A stretch of 64,000 nt of DNA from JAKLIN01 sp964419275 (GTDB lineage: Archaea; Nanobdellota; Nanobdellia; Pacearchaeales; GW2011-AR1): NCBI GenBank assembly GCA_964419275.1, contig CAYQOY010000001.1, positions 1 through 64,000 on the forward strand. The letters are read 5' to 3'. How positions within the stretch are numbered: position 1 is the first letter of the stretch; each line of letters opens with the position of its first letter. The translations under genes and the position numbers were made by a program. Of the stretch, positions 39,847 to 50,023 are shown piece after piece. The notes under the pieces are model-generated. The model was not told the origin of the DNA. It ran no database searches and worked only from the letters and a program-made list of their open reading frames with translations.

Positions 39847-42800
39847 ATGAGAAATAAAAATTTCATAAAGGCGTTTGTTTTTCTTTTTGTAGTTGTTGTT
39901 TTGCTATTATCTGTTAATAGCATTATCACTTTCACCGGAAAAGTTATAACTGAAAGCCAATCCTCCGTACAAAATTCTAATTTCATGCTGGATTCTTTCA
40001 GAAGGACAAATCTCGAGAGCATTAATTCAGTTAATTTGCATGGAGAAATTCCTTCTTCTGTAACTCAAATTAATATGAATACTTTTCAAGAAGGAAATCT
40101 TTTTGAAACCGAGTCGCAAGAGCCTTCTTTGAATTATTCTGGATTTATTGTTGAACTAAAAGAAGAGCCAAGAGTTAAGAAAAGAGTTGAATTAGAAGAA
40201 TTAGCAAAAAAGAATCAAGAAATCATAGACACATATCCAGTTTATAGTCCAATTAAGGTGTTAAATTTAATTTCTGGTGTAGATGAAAAAAATTTAGACA
40301 TTTTCATCGCAAGCGCTCAACAAAGACAAATCTCTGAGAAAGAAAAAGTTAAGTCTGAGGTTGTTAATCTTGTTCAAGAAAAAATTAATCAAGGAAAAAA
40401 TCCTTTAACGGGAAATGCAATATTCGAGGATACACAAATAAACCCGGAGAATATTATTACTGCAGAGTTTCAAGAACTTTTCAATGGTTTTGCAATAAAT
40501 GTTGATGAAGAAACAGCAAGAGAAATTGGAGAAATTGAGGGCGTTAAAAGAGTTTGGCCAAATATGATTGTTCAAGCAACTTTAATGGATTCTGTTCCAT
40601 TGATTCAAGAAGGAATTCCTTCAGGACAATTAGATTTCGAGGGAAATGATTGTACTATTTCGAGAAAAGAATGCTTAACTGGAAAAGGTGTTAAAATTGC
40701 GATACTGGATACGGGTGTTGATTACACTCATCCAGATTTAGGGGGATGTACTCTGGAGCAAGTTCTAGCTGGAACTTGTGAAAAAGTTATAAGCGGGCAG
40801 AATTTTGTTTGGGAAAATGGTTTTTTATATCCCAATAAATTTTTAGATGATTATGGTCATGGTACACACTGTGCTGCAACTGCCGCAGGTGAAGGTGTTT
40901 TAAAAGGAGTTGCCCCGGAAGCAAAAATCTTAGCATATAAGGTACTTAATTCTGAAGGTAGTGGGACGTATGGATGGATACTTGGGGGAATTGAAAAATC
41001 GATAGAAAATAATGCAGATATTTTAAGTTTAAGTTTTGGATCAATTTATGGAAATCCAGATGATCCACTTTCTCAAGCAGTAGATAATGCTGTTTTGGTG
41101 GGCAAGGTTGTTGTCGTTGCTGCAGGAAATGATGGAGAGGATGGGAAAGAGACTATTGGAAGCCCAGGAGTAGCAAGAAGAGTAATAACCGTGGGAGCAG
41201 TCACTAAAAATGATTTTCTTGCATATTTTTCTTCAAAAGGACCCGTAAGATGGAAAAATTCTGAAGGAATCGAGCAAGAATTGGTTAAACCAGATGTTCT
41301 TGCACCAGGAGTTTCTATTTGCGCAGCGCAAGCTTCTCAAGATAAAATCTGGCAAGAAGTTTACACTTATTATGATGAAAATATTCACTGCATAGATGAA
41401 ACCCACATATCTATCTCTGGAACATCTATGGCAACACCTCATGTTGCAGGAACAGCAGCATTATTGAAACAAAAAAATATGAGCTTAAGCCCAGAAGAAA
41501 TAAAACAGATTCTAAAAATGAATTCAATAGACTTGGGGTTAAGTATCTTTGAGCAAGGGATGGGGCGGATTAATGTTTCAAAATCTTTAAGAGAAGAAGT
41601 TCCTCTTGTTTCTGTTAATGTCTTTCTTTCGGGCGATATCCTTAGATTTCAGGGATCTGTTCAAAGTTTAGAACCACGAAAATATTACTTAGAATACTTT
41701 AATAGATACTCCTCTCTTTGGGAGTCTGTATCTTCTGAGTTAACCTCTGGAGAGTTTGATTTAGAAATGAGCAAGGGACATTTTAATAATGAACGAGGAT
41801 TATTTAGAATTAAGACTCTCTTTCCTAATAAAAAAGAATTTTATTACTACTTCTTTAGCCCTTATTTAAACAACTTTGATATTGAACGAGTAGGGCTGAT
41901 TAGCCCTTATATGACATCTCCCCTTGAGCAAGTAACCTTGGATGTTAACACTGATTATATCTATCCTTCTTACGACATTGAAATTAAAAAACCTTTTGAA
42001 GAAGACTGGGAGATAATTTATTCTTCTTCAGAGCCATTAAAAAAAGGGCAGACAATAACCTTTCAAACAGGCAATTTTTTAGCAGGTAAATATACTTTGA
42101 GACTGGTTGCAAAAAGAGCAGATTCAACTAAGGTGATTAGTCCTTCTTTTTTTGCAGTGTTCATTGAAATGAGTGCCGAGGATAAGATCAAGCCCCTCAA
42201 TTTTAAGGTTTATCCTCTCTCACCTTCTTTTTTAAAAGGAGACGATAACTATCTAGTTCTTGCAGAAACCGCAGAAACCTCTGAAATGGATGGTGTTCCT
42301 CGTTGGAAGATTCATGTCTTTAAAGGAGATGAAGAAATCTCTTTGATAGATGAATTAAAAAATAAAAATTTTCATCCTCTTTTAATCTATCCTCTGTCTG
42401 ATTACGGACATATAGGGTTTTTACCTTTTTTTAAAGCGGAAGAATTATCTCTTTTCTTGTTAAGTGAAGTAGATGATACTCAAAGATATTCCAGTTATGA
42501 TAGCTATCTCCGCTTGGGAGAAGTAAACTTGCAAGGGGAATATCTAGATAGTTGGCCTTATCATCTAGTGGAGGGACTATTAAATCAGTTCTGGTTTAAG
42601 CAGTTAATCAAATCCCCTGAAAAAAATTTCTTTTGGGGTTTTTATGGAAATAACTCTTTTTTCAAGGAATATATGGCTCTCCCTCCGGGAGAGAAGAGCT
42701 CAGTTTATTGTTTATATACGAACAAGTACATTCAAAGCTTAGAAAAAGAATTTTTTATTTTTGATAACTCCGGAAATTTAATTAAAAAAATTTCTGATAA

Positions 42801-44979
42801 AATTTTTAAAGAAGGAGAAATCGATTTTGATGATTGTAGTTATAGGTTGGCACATTATAGCATTTATTTCAAAGATAATGAAAGTGAATATCTTCTAAGT
42901 TCTTTATGGAGAAGGTCTAATTCCGATGAAGATCTTTTAGAACCGGGCCAAGTTTCTGTTTGGGATGCGGGAGAGCTTACTTTAGATTTGGTGGATTTAA
43001 AAGAAGGGAAAATTATAGCATCTAAAGAAATAAAAGAAGTGGGCGGAGACTGGATCGAGGCTTCTCCTAATCCTTTGGTTATAAATTCAAGTGGAGAAAT
43101 TATCTTTGTTTTACCCATAAACAAGCACCCTTCAGCAGGAGACGCGTGGTATCTTGATAATCAATCTTCAGAAATGTATCTATTAGATAAAGAACTGCAA
43201 ATAATCAGAAAAACCACTCCTGTTCGAGGTTATGTTTTAAGTACCGAACCCGTAGTCTTGGAACAAGATTCAAAAATATATCTTGTTGCAAGATATTATC
43301 GAGGAATTAGCAGACGTGACTTGAAAACTAAATTGATAATTTCTGATTTAGAGGGAAATATTGTTCGTGAATTTGGGCAAGAACAATCAAGCACCTCTGA
43401 ATTAACTACGTTACAATCGAGGGCTATAGTTACGGGGGACATTAACAATGATGGAATTACAGAGATAATTACTTTTATTGGAGAAGTTGATTCGGAAGGC
43501 TCTTCGTGGATCAAAATCTATAATTTTTTTGGGGAATTAGTTCGGGAAATAGAAATCCCCAACCTTTATTTTGCTAGTATCACGGATCAAATAAGTTTAG
43601 GAGATTATGATAAAAATGGTAAACTAGATTTATCTCTTATTCTAAATGAGTATTATCGAGATGGTCCTTTTGGTAAAGAGGGAAATTCTACATTATATCG
43701 TTTTGATTTAGGTTATGACTATCTTCCTGAAAATCTTTATTGGCCAGACTTTTACGACTCTCAAAATAGCAGATATTACAACTCTGTTCAAAGTCAAATT
43801 CAACTACCGTTTTTAGATGTAACTGCTCCAATTTATTCAGACGCAAATCATAGCAATACAACTACAGGACAAGCAACTGAGTTTTCTGTTCTCTGGGGGG
43901 ATGAAACTTCTTTAAATCCAAATGGAAAATATATCTTTTCAACTAATAACACGGGAATTTGGATAAATGATTCTGAAGTTAAATTTTCCATGACTCCAAT
44001 CTGGGCGAATGTCACAAAAACTTTGGTTTCTCAAGTAGGAGTCACAATAGGTTATAGATGGTATGCTTCAGACAACGCAAGCAACTGGAACTCCACTCCA
44101 ATTTATTCTTTTGTTACAGCTCCTTCTTCACCGATTCCAATTATAGATAAAACAGCTCCAACTTATTCAAATGTAGGACATCAAATAAGTCTTAGTAATT
44201 TAAAGTCTACAACCATAAAATTCTTCTCCTACTGGAACGATGAAACTTCTTTGAATCCAAATGGACAGTATATCTTTTCTACAAATGCTTCAGGTGTATG
44301 GAAGAATAATTCTCCAATTAAATTTTCAATAACTCCTAGTTGGGCAAATAGCACTTTGACCATTAGCACTGGTGCAAAGGTAATTGGTTATAAATGGTAC
44401 GCTTCAGATAATGCAAGTAATTGGAATTCCACCCAAGTTTATTCTTTGAAAGTTGGTAATATTGTACTTCCTCCAGAGAATCCTGTTCCTGTTGAGCCAC
44501 CTAAAGAAACTCCGAATCCTGTAGAACCACCAATAGAAGAAGAACCTATTCCAATAAAACCAACTGAACCAATTAAACAATCCGGAGATGTTTATCCTCC
44601 AACATATATGAATGTAGTTCATTTAAACACTTATGCAGGGCTTCCAGCAGCGTTTTCAATAACCTGGATAGATGAAACTTCATTAACACCTAATGGAGAA
44701 TATATCTTTTCAACAGATAACTCTGGGCAATGGGTAAATGATACTCCTGTTAAATTTGGAACATCTACTTCTGCAATTGTTGGAAAAAGCATAACTGTCC
44801 CGGTAACAAAAATATTAACTTCTCAATCTGGAAAAACAGTAAGTTATAGGTGGTATGCTTCAGATAATTCTGGAAACTGGAGAGCAACCGAAACTTATTC
44901 TTTCGTTACAAAAACTAATTGGAGAACTCTTTTGAGCAGAGTCACGGGAAACATTATAAGATTCTTCTTTAAAGAATAA
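39847..44979 (+). CDS. Large cell-surface subtilisin-like serine protease (S8)
   Basis: A 1710-residue secreted protein. An N-terminal span (AFVFLFVVVVLLLSVNSII) serves as signal or anchor. A prodomain-like region follows, then the S8 domain: catalytic Asp in VKIAILDTGVDYTHPD (about 288), His in DYGHGTHCAATAAG (about 338) and Ser in ISGTSMATPHVAGTAALL (about 526). Later come FG-GAP-like calcium loops (GDINNDGITEI, GDYDKNGKLDL) and three C-terminal repeats of about 100 residues starting near 1327, 1437 and 1583. A Pro/Glu-rich linker separates repeats 2 and 3. There is no LPXTG-like or clear C-terminal anchor. It probably degrades external protein or processes surface proteins. Confidence 0.92.
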   Translation: MRNKNFIKAFVFLFVVVVLLLSVNSIITFTGKVITESQSSVQNSNFMLDSFRRTNLESINSVNLHGEIPSSVTQINMNTFQEGNLFETESQEPSLNYSGFIVELKEEPRVKKRVELEELAKKNQEIIDTYPVYSPIKVLNLISGVDEKNLDIFIASAQQRQISEKEKVKSEVVNLVQEKINQGKNPLTGNAIFEDTQINPENIITAEFQELFNGFAINVDEETAREIGEIEGVKRVWPNMIVQATLMDSVPLIQEGIPSGQLDFEGNDCTISRKECLTGKGVKIAILDTGVDYTHPDLGGCTLEQVLAGTCEKVISGQNFVWENGFLYPNKFLDDYGHGTHCAATAAGEGVLKGVAPEAKILAYKVLNSEGSGTYGWILGGIEKSIENNADILSLSFGSIYGNPDDPLSQAVDNAVLVGKVVVVAAGNDGEDGKETIGSPGVARRVITVGAVTKNDFLAYFSSKGPVRWKNSEGIEQELVKPDVLAPGVSICAAQASQDKIWQEVYTYYDENIHCIDETHISISGTSMATPHVAGTAALLKQKNMSLSPEEIKQILKMNSIDLGLSIFEQGMGRINVSKSLREEVPLVSVNVFLSGDILRFQGSVQSLEPRKYYLEYFNRYSSLWESVSSELTSGEFDLEMSKGHFNNERGLFRIKTLFPNKKEFYYYFFSPYLNNFDIERVGLISPYMTSPLEQVTLDVNTDYIYPSYDIEIKKPFEEDWEIIYSSSEPLKKGQTITFQTGNFLAGKYTLRLVAKRADSTKVISPSFFAVFIEMSAEDKIKPLNFKVYPLSPSFLKGDDNYLVLAETAETSEMDGVPRWKIHVFKGDEEISLIDELKNKNFHPLLIYPLSDYGHIGFLPFFKAEELSLFLLSEVDDTQRYSSYDSYLRLGEVNLQGEYLDSWPYHLVEGLLNQFWFKQLIKSPEKNFFWGFYGNNSFFKEYMALPPGEKSSVYCLYTNKYIQSLEKEFFIFDNSGNLIKKISDKIFKEGEIDFDDCSYRLAHYSIYFKDNESEYLLSSLWRRSNSDEDLLEPGQVSVWDAGELTLDLVDLKEGKIIASKEIKEVGGDWIEASPNPLVINSSGEIIFVLPINKHPSAGDAWYLDNQSSEMYLLDKELQIIRKTTPVRGYVLSTEPVVLEQDSKIYLVARYYRGISRRDLKTKLIISDLEGNIVREFGQEQSSTSELTTLQSRAIVTGDINNDGITEIITFIGEVDSEGSSWIKIYNFFGELVREIEIPNLYFASITDQISLGDYDKNGKLDLSLILNEYYRDGPFGKEGNSTLYRFDLGYDYLPENLYWPDFYDSQNSRYYNSVQSQIQLPFLDVTAPIYSDANHSNTTTGQATEFSVLWGDETSLNPNGKYIFSTNNTGIWINDSEVKFSMTPIWANVTKTLVSQVGVTIGYRWYASDNASNWNSTPIYSFVTAPSSPIPIIDKTAPTYSNVGHQISLSNLKSTTIKFFSYWNDETSLNPNGQYIFSTNASGVWKNNSPIKFSITPSWANSTLTISTGAKVIGYKWYASDNASNWNSTQVYSLKVGNIVLPPENPVPVEPPKETPNPVEPPIEEEPIPIKPTEPIKQSGDVYPPTYMNVVHLNTYAGLPAAFSITWIDETSLTPNGEYIFSTDNSGQWVNDTPVKFGTSTSAIVGKSITVPVTKILTSQSGKTVSYRWYASDNSGNWRATETYSFVTKTNWRTLLSRVTGNIIRFFFKE

Positions 44980-45024
44980 TTTCTTTTTAGAAATATTTAA
45001 TAATCAAATCTGTTTAAGTTAAAC

Positions 45025-46071
45025 ATGGAAAAGAAATCGCTTAAGAATTCTAAACTAAGCGTTGAAGAAAGATTAGAACTAGTTAAAAGAAACATAGAAG
45101 AAATTCTTGGAGAAGAACAACTAATTGAGCTTTTAAAATCCAAGAAAACACCAGTAATTTACTGGGGAACTGCAACTACAGGAAAACCTCATGTAGGATA
45201 TTTATTACCTGCATTGAAGATAGCTGATTTTTTGAAAGCAGGATTTGAAGTTAAAATACTCTTAGCAGATATTCATGCAACCCTAGATAATGTTCCTTGG
45301 GAAATTGTTGAAAAAAAGTATAATTATTATAAAAAAATAATTCCTCTTTTAATTAAATCTGTTGGAGCAGACACTAAAAATTTGAAGTTCGTCAAGGGAA
45401 GCGAGTTAGAGTTAAATCCAAAATATATGTATGATCTTTTGAAGCTTTCTTCATTGGTTTCAATTCATGATGCATCCAAAGCTTCTTCAGATGTTGTAAA
45501 AGCAATCGAAAATCCTAAGCTTTCTGGAATTATTTATCCTTTAATGCAGACTCTTGATGAAGAATACTTGAAAGCAGACTGTCAACTCGGAGGAACAGAC
45601 CAAAGAAAAATTATGGTTTTAGCTAGAGAGAATCTTCCTAAGATGGGTTACAAACCTCGAGTGGAAATTATGAATCCTTTAATTCCCGGACTTATCGGAG
45701 AAAAAATGTCTTCTTCAGATGAAAAATCTAAAATTGATTTGATGGACTGCCCTGAAACAATTGCAAAAAAAATGATTTGTGCAGAGTGTGTTGCAGGAAA
45801 TGCAGATAATGGAATAATGTCTTTTTTGAAATATATTTTGATGACAATTAAAAAAGACAAAAAAGAAAAGTTCATTGTAAAGAGAGATGCTAAATTTGGA
45901 GGAGATCTTTCTTATTCTAATTACGAGGATATTGAAAGAGATTTTGTAAGCAAAAAACTTCATCCTTTAGACTTGAAAAATGCAGTTTCCAAAGAGATAG
46001 CTAAATTATTAGAACCAATTGCAAAAGAAAAAGAAGCTTTAGAAAAACTTGCAAAAGCAGCTTATTCTTAA
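45025..46071 (+). CDS. tyrS: Tyrosyl-tRNA synthetase (archaeal type)
   Basis: A 348-residue class I synthetase of archaeal/eukaryal type. The HIGH-like motif is GKPHVGY at 53-59 and the KMSKS-like motif is KMSSS at 227-231. Tyrosine-binding residues lie in YWGTATTG, and DCQLGGTDQRK is the conserved central motif. It charges tRNA-Tyr. It stands alone, 45 bases after the protease. Confidence 0.93.
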   Translation: MEKKSLKNSKLSVEERLELVKRNIEEILGEEQLIELLKSKKTPVIYWGTATTGKPHVGYLLPALKIADFLKAGFEVKILLADIHATLDNVPWEIVEKKYNYYKKIIPLLIKSVGADTKNLKFVKGSELELNPKYMYDLLKLSSLVSIHDASKASSDVVKAIENPKLSGIIYPLMQTLDEEYLKADCQLGGTDQRKIMVLARENLPKMGYKPRVEIMNPLIPGLIGEKMSSSDEKSKIDLMDCPETIAKKMICAECVAGNADNGIMSFLKYILMTIKKDKKEKFIVKRDAKFGGDLSYSNYEDIERDFVSKKLHPLDLKNAVSKEIAKLLEPIAKEKEALEKLAKAAYS

Positions 46072-46091
46072 AAATAATTTAATCTTCAAGG

Positions 46092-47015
46092 TTATCTTGT
46101 CTTAAATTCAACAACATCCAAATCTTTTAGTTCATGCTTTAATCCAACTTTTTGTCCTGCGAATTTTGAACTTGGGCCCCATATTTTTGTTTCACTAACT
46201 TTTTCAGAGAATCCCTTTAAGATTTTTTCAGCAACATCCCTCACTGTCGATTCTGGTTCCAGAATAACTGGCTTGTCTTTGTCTTTGTTTACTTCTTTTC
46301 CCGGTTCTTTGAGATAAACTCTAATTTTATCAAAACTTTTGAAAATCTTTTCCTTGAGTTCATCGTAATTTTCTTGAGTTTCACCAGAAATCATTACAAA
46401 TTCATATTTCTTAGACTGAAGTGTTGAAGAAATTTTTCTAATTTCATTTGCAGAAAGAGAATCTATCTTGTTGAAAAGAATTATTCTTTTTCCATAAGCT
46501 CTTTCTGTTTGTTTTTCAATTTCAGAAATTTGAGCAATTTCTGTCACGAGAAATAAAAGAGTGTCTGCAGAATTAACAAGCCCTTTGTCATAATATTCTG
46601 AGCCTATTGCAGGAATCTCCATTATCTGAATATTTGTACCAGCATAGTGCATTATTCCTTGAACAGGTTGTTTTGTGGTAAACCCATAATGCGCAATTTC
46701 TGGTTTAGTGTTTGTTAGATTTGCAAGAAGAGTGGATTTTCCCGTGTTAGCAAATCCTACAATAACTGCTTGCATATCCTCTTTTTTTATTCCTGGTTTT
46801 TTTGAGCCTTTGCTAGTTTTTCGCGTTGATTCGATCTTCTCTTTAAGCTTAATATACCTTGTTTTAAGATTAGCTAGCATTTTTTCACTGGATTTGTGCT
46901 TAGGGCATTCTTTTATCATTTCTTCAAGGCACTTAAGTTTCTCTTCATTTGTTTTAGCCAAGAAAAATTGCGCTTCTGCTTTTTTATACTGGGGAGATTG
47001 GTTTGTGGATGCCAT
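46092..47015 (-). CDS. DRG/Obg-family GTPase with TGS domain
   Basis: A 307-residue GTPase. A helical N-terminus (1-75) precedes G1 GFANTGKST (87-95) and G2 GFTTKQP. G3 is MEIPAIGS, where the usual Asp of DxxG/DxPG is Glu133. G4 is NKID (182-185). A C-terminal TGS-like domain starts near 235 (KPVILEPESTVRDVAEKI) and ends ELKDLDVVEFKTR. DRG-type GTPases bind ribosomes or polysomes. The Asp-to-Glu change may alter hydrolysis. It is divergent from the ArmA-like methyltransferase. Confidence 0.82.
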   Translation of the reverse strand: MASTNQSPQYKKAEAQFFLAKTNEEKLKCLEEMIKECPKHKSSEKMLANLKTRYIKLKEKIESTRKTSKGSKKPGIKKEDMQAVIVGFANTGKSTLLANLTNTKPEIAHYGFTTKQPVQGIMHYAGTNIQIMEIPAIGSEYYDKGLVNSADTLLFLVTEIAQISEIEKQTERAYGKRIILFNKIDSLSANEIRKISSTLQSKKYEFVMISGETQENYDELKEKIFKSFDKIRVYLKEPGKEVNKDKDKPVILEPESTVRDVAEKILKGFSEKVSETKIWGPSSKFAGQKVGLKHELKDLDVVEFKTR

Positions 47016-47074
47016 TTTGGTGCTTAATTCTCTTTAACCCTTTAATATTTAAATATCTTTTAATTAAAAAAGTT

Positions 47075-47872
47075 ATGAAAATAAAAGAAACAGGACTTTC
47101 TAAAGAACAGTTAATATCTAAAATAATTGAAAAAAAAGAATTTTCCGAGCTTCCAAAAATTGATGTAGAAAATGTTTTCAATAAATTCAACAAACCAAGT
47201 TATTCAGACGAAGAAAAAATTAAGCTAACGAGGGATTCTTTGCGAAAGATTTTTTCAGGGTTTAGCAGTCAAAAGATTTTCTCTTTGAAAGAAAAGTCTT
47301 CGGAATGGCATTTGAAAAAGCATCTTTCCACCAGAGAAAGGCTGCCTCACTTTTCCAAGATTTATTCTAAGATTTTTTCTGGAATGCCTAAAAAAATAAG
47401 TATAATTGATTTAGGAGCAGGAATAAACGGATTAAGTTACAGCTTTTTTGAAAAAGTTGGCTTTAAAGTAGAATATACTGCAGTAGAATCTGTTGGGCAA
47501 CTCGTAACTGCTATGAATGAATTCTTTGTTAAAGAAAAATTATCCGGGCGTGCTGTCAAAATGAGTTTATTCGACCTAGAAAATCTGAAAAAGTTAATTG
47601 AAAAAACTCCCCAACCCAGATTGACTTTTTTGTTTAAAGTTATTGATTCTCTTGAAGCTATAGAAAAAGATTACTCGAAAAAGCTGATTGACTATTTGGC
47701 AGGAAATTCTGAAAAAGTTGTTGTAAGTTTTGCAACAGAAAGTATGATTAAACGAACTAAATTCCGAGCAAATCGTAATTGGATAATTGAATTTTTAAAA
47801 GAGAATTTTAATGTTTTAGATGACTTTTCCTATGGCGGAGAAAGATTCTTTGTTTTAACTAAGAGAAACTGA
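47075..47872 (+). CDS. ArmA/Sgm-like 16S rRNA (guanine-N7) methyltransferase homologue
   Basis: A 265-residue protein from ATG 47075, the length of Arm-family aminoglycoside-resistance methyltransferases. The order of motifs matches: an N-terminal helical domain, WHLKKHLSTRERLPHFSKIY (HxSTxER), SAM motif IIDLGAGINGL (111-120), a FLFKVIDSLEAIEKDY segment aligning with LLKMLPVLKQQD of ArmA, and VVVSFATESM aligning with FVISFPIKS. Arm enzymes methylate G1405 in the 30S A site. I aligned these from memory; a housekeeping role in the archaeal ribosome is as likely as resistance. Confidence 0.7.
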   Translation: MKIKETGLSKEQLISKIIEKKEFSELPKIDVENVFNKFNKPSYSDEEKIKLTRDSLRKIFSGFSSQKIFSLKEKSSEWHLKKHLSTRERLPHFSKIYSKIFSGMPKKISIIDLGAGINGLSYSFFEKVGFKVEYTAVESVGQLVTAMNEFFVKEKLSGRAVKMSLFDLENLKKLIEKTPQPRLTFLFKVIDSLEAIEKDYSKKLIDYLAGNSEKVVVSFATESMIKRTKFRANRNWIIEFLKENFNVLDDFSYGGERFFVLTKRN

Positions 47873-47917
47873 GTTAATTGTACAATATTTTAAAAACTAG
47901 CAAACCTTTTTTTATTT

Positions 47918-49120
47918 ATGACTAAAATTCAAAGAAAAATTTTGAAAAACGGCATGGTTGTTCTTTTTGAAAAAAGAAATCTTCCTGTAGTGAGCGTGGC
48001 ATTTGCTTCTAAAGCAGGGGGAATAAACGAAGCTGTTTATGAAAAGGGAATTTCACATTACATTGAGCATATGCTTTACAAAGGAACACCCAAACGAGAC
48101 GCAAAAAAGATTGCTGAAGAAATTGAAAAGAATGGAGGTGTTCTTAATGGATTTACAGATGAAGATTTAACAGCCTTTTGGTGTAAAATGCCCAGCAAAC
48201 ATCTTAAGACTGCATTAGAAGTTTTAGGAGACATGGTTGAAAATCCTGTTTTTGACGAAAAAGAATTGGAAAAAGAAAGAAAAGTTATTTTTGAAGAAAT
48301 GAAAATGCGGAAAGACAATCCCGGAATTTATGTTTTCGACAAATTAGGAAGTTTGCTTTACGAACCTCCTTTTGGAATCTCACTTATAGGAACAGAAAAA
48401 ACAATGGGTGCGATTAATCGGGAAAAGATTATTGATAAATTCAAGAAGCTTTATCAGCCAAGCAATATGATTTTATGTGTTGTGGGAAAAGCTAACTTTA
48501 ATGAAATTGTTAAATTTGCAGAAAAAAGATTTTCATTTAAGAAAGCAGAAGTTCCAAAGCAAAAGATTATTGCAATAAATAAATCTCAAATCGAAAAGCG
48601 AACAGGAATTGACCAGGCAAATCTCGTTTTTGCTTATCATGTTCCAAAAATAAAAGACAAGAGAATCTATGCCTCTATGGTTTTGAATACTTTGCTTGCA
48701 GGAGGGATGTCTTCAAGGCTATTTGCTGAAATCAGGGAAAAAAGAAATCTTGCTTATTCGATTCGAGGAGGATTAGACACAGGAAAAGATTATGGGCATG
48801 CCTACATTTATGTTGGAACTTCCAAGGAAAATGTCGCTAAAGTTAAACAGTTAATAATCGAAGAATTTCAAAAAGTTTCCCGAGATATTTCAGAAAAAGA
48901 ATTAAAGCAAGTTAAAGAGCAAATAATTGGAAATTACAAAATTTCTGTCGAGGATTCTTACTCCCAAATGATTAATCTTCTTTATAGCGAAACTTTTGAT
49001 AATATAAAAAATTACGAAAAGTACGAGAAATATATTTCTGAAGTTAAAATAAGCGAGATTAAAGAATTAGCTAAGAAAGCAATTGAGAAATACAGTTTTT
49101 TCGCTCTTATCCCTAAATAA
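47918..49120 (+). CDS. M16-family zinc processing peptidase
   Basis: A 400-residue M16 peptidase with the inverted zinc motif HYIEH at 47-51 (KGISHYIEHMLYKG) and the third ligand in FEEMKM near 127. The second half has GGMSSRLFAEIREKRNLAYS, the R-Y motif that closes the active site. This is the canonical archaeal member and resembles bacterial and mitochondrial processing peptidases. It has no signal peptide. The other M16 gene at 24440 is far more divergent. Confidence 0.9.
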   Translation: MTKIQRKILKNGMVVLFEKRNLPVVSVAFASKAGGINEAVYEKGISHYIEHMLYKGTPKRDAKKIAEEIEKNGGVLNGFTDEDLTAFWCKMPSKHLKTALEVLGDMVENPVFDEKELEKERKVIFEEMKMRKDNPGIYVFDKLGSLLYEPPFGISLIGTEKTMGAINREKIIDKFKKLYQPSNMILCVVGKANFNEIVKFAEKRFSFKKAEVPKQKIIAINKSQIEKRTGIDQANLVFAYHVPKIKDKRIYASMVLNTLLAGGMSSRLFAEIREKRNLAYSIRGGLDTGKDYGHAYIYVGTSKENVAKVKQLIIEEFQKVSRDISEKELKQVKEQIIGNYKISVEDSYSQMINLLYSETFDNIKNYEKYEKYISEVKISEIKELAKKAIEKYSFFALIPK

Positions 49121-49165
49121 AATTAAGATAGGTAATTATAAATTAAAAATCAAGAGTTAACCAAA

Positions 49166-49981
49166 ATGTTTGTTGTAAAAGTTCCGGGCGTTGATGGATT
49201 GGGAAAAACAGATGGATGCGAAAAAGCAGGAAATGCTATTTTAAAATCTCTTTACGATATTAAAACTAATGAGCAAGGAAAAAAGATAGATGTCAAAGCA
49301 TTGGATTTAGAAGAGATCCATTTAGACAATTCTAATTTAGATTTCACCAACAAGTTGATCTATGAAAATTCCAGAGAAATTTTTGAAACCAAAGAAAGAA
49401 CAATTTTTTTAGGAGGAGATCATTCAGTTAGCTATTCTCTTGTGAATGCTTTCTTAGATTATTGTGCTGAAAATAAGCAACTTCCTTTTTTGATCGTTTT
49501 TGATGCTCATGTTGACTGTATAGAAAGTTCTGAAAAGCAAAAAAGAAAGTTTCCTAGCCATAGAGAATGGCTAAGAAGAATTGTCGAACTAGGCTTTCCT
49601 AGTCAGAATATCCTCTTTGTCGGAGCCCGCGCGTTTCAAGAAAATGAATTTGAGTTTCTAAGACAAAAGAACATTAAAGTGGTTTCAATGAATAATTTTG
49701 TTGAGGACATTCAAGAGATGGGAGATATAATCACAGAATTTTCCAGAGGCAAGAATCTTTATGTTTCAATAGATCTAGATGTTTTAGATTGCGTTTTTGC
49801 TCCGGGAACAAGTTATTCTGAAAATGGAGGATTTAGCAGCAGAGATTTTCTTTATCTTATCCAAAGAGTAAATAAGATCAAAAATCTTCGTGCAATAGAT
49901 TTAGTTAATTTAAATCTTAAAAAAGATGAAAAAGAACAAACAGTCAAGCTTGCTGCAAAAATCCTTTCCGAGATAGTTTAA
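49166..49981 (+). CDS. Arginase/agmatinase/formiminoglutamase-family ureohydrolase
   Basis: A 271-residue ureohydrolase with the binuclear Mn centre: GGDHS with H86, DAHVD with D113, H115 and D117, and SIDLDVLD with D203 and D205. SHREWLRRI supplies the usual SH-G-like segment after the second motif. The substrate loop CVFAPGTSYSENGGF is close to the agmatinase form P-G-T-G. It could make putrescine from agmatine, but arginase or another amidine substrate is possible. Confidence 0.8.
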   Translation: MFVVKVPGVDGLGKTDGCEKAGNAILKSLYDIKTNEQGKKIDVKALDLEEIHLDNSNLDFTNKLIYENSREIFETKERTIFLGGDHSVSYSLVNAFLDYCAENKQLPFLIVFDAHVDCIESSEKQKRKFPSHREWLRRIVELGFPSQNILFVGARAFQENEFEFLRQKNIKVVSMNNFVEDIQEMGDIITEFSRGKNLYVSIDLDVLDCVFAPGTSYSENGGFSSRDFLYLIQRVNKIKNLRAIDLVNLNLKKDEKEQTVKLAAKILSEIV

Positions 49982-50023
49982 AGAATTAATACAATTTATA
50001 AATCAAATTTATTTTATTGATAA

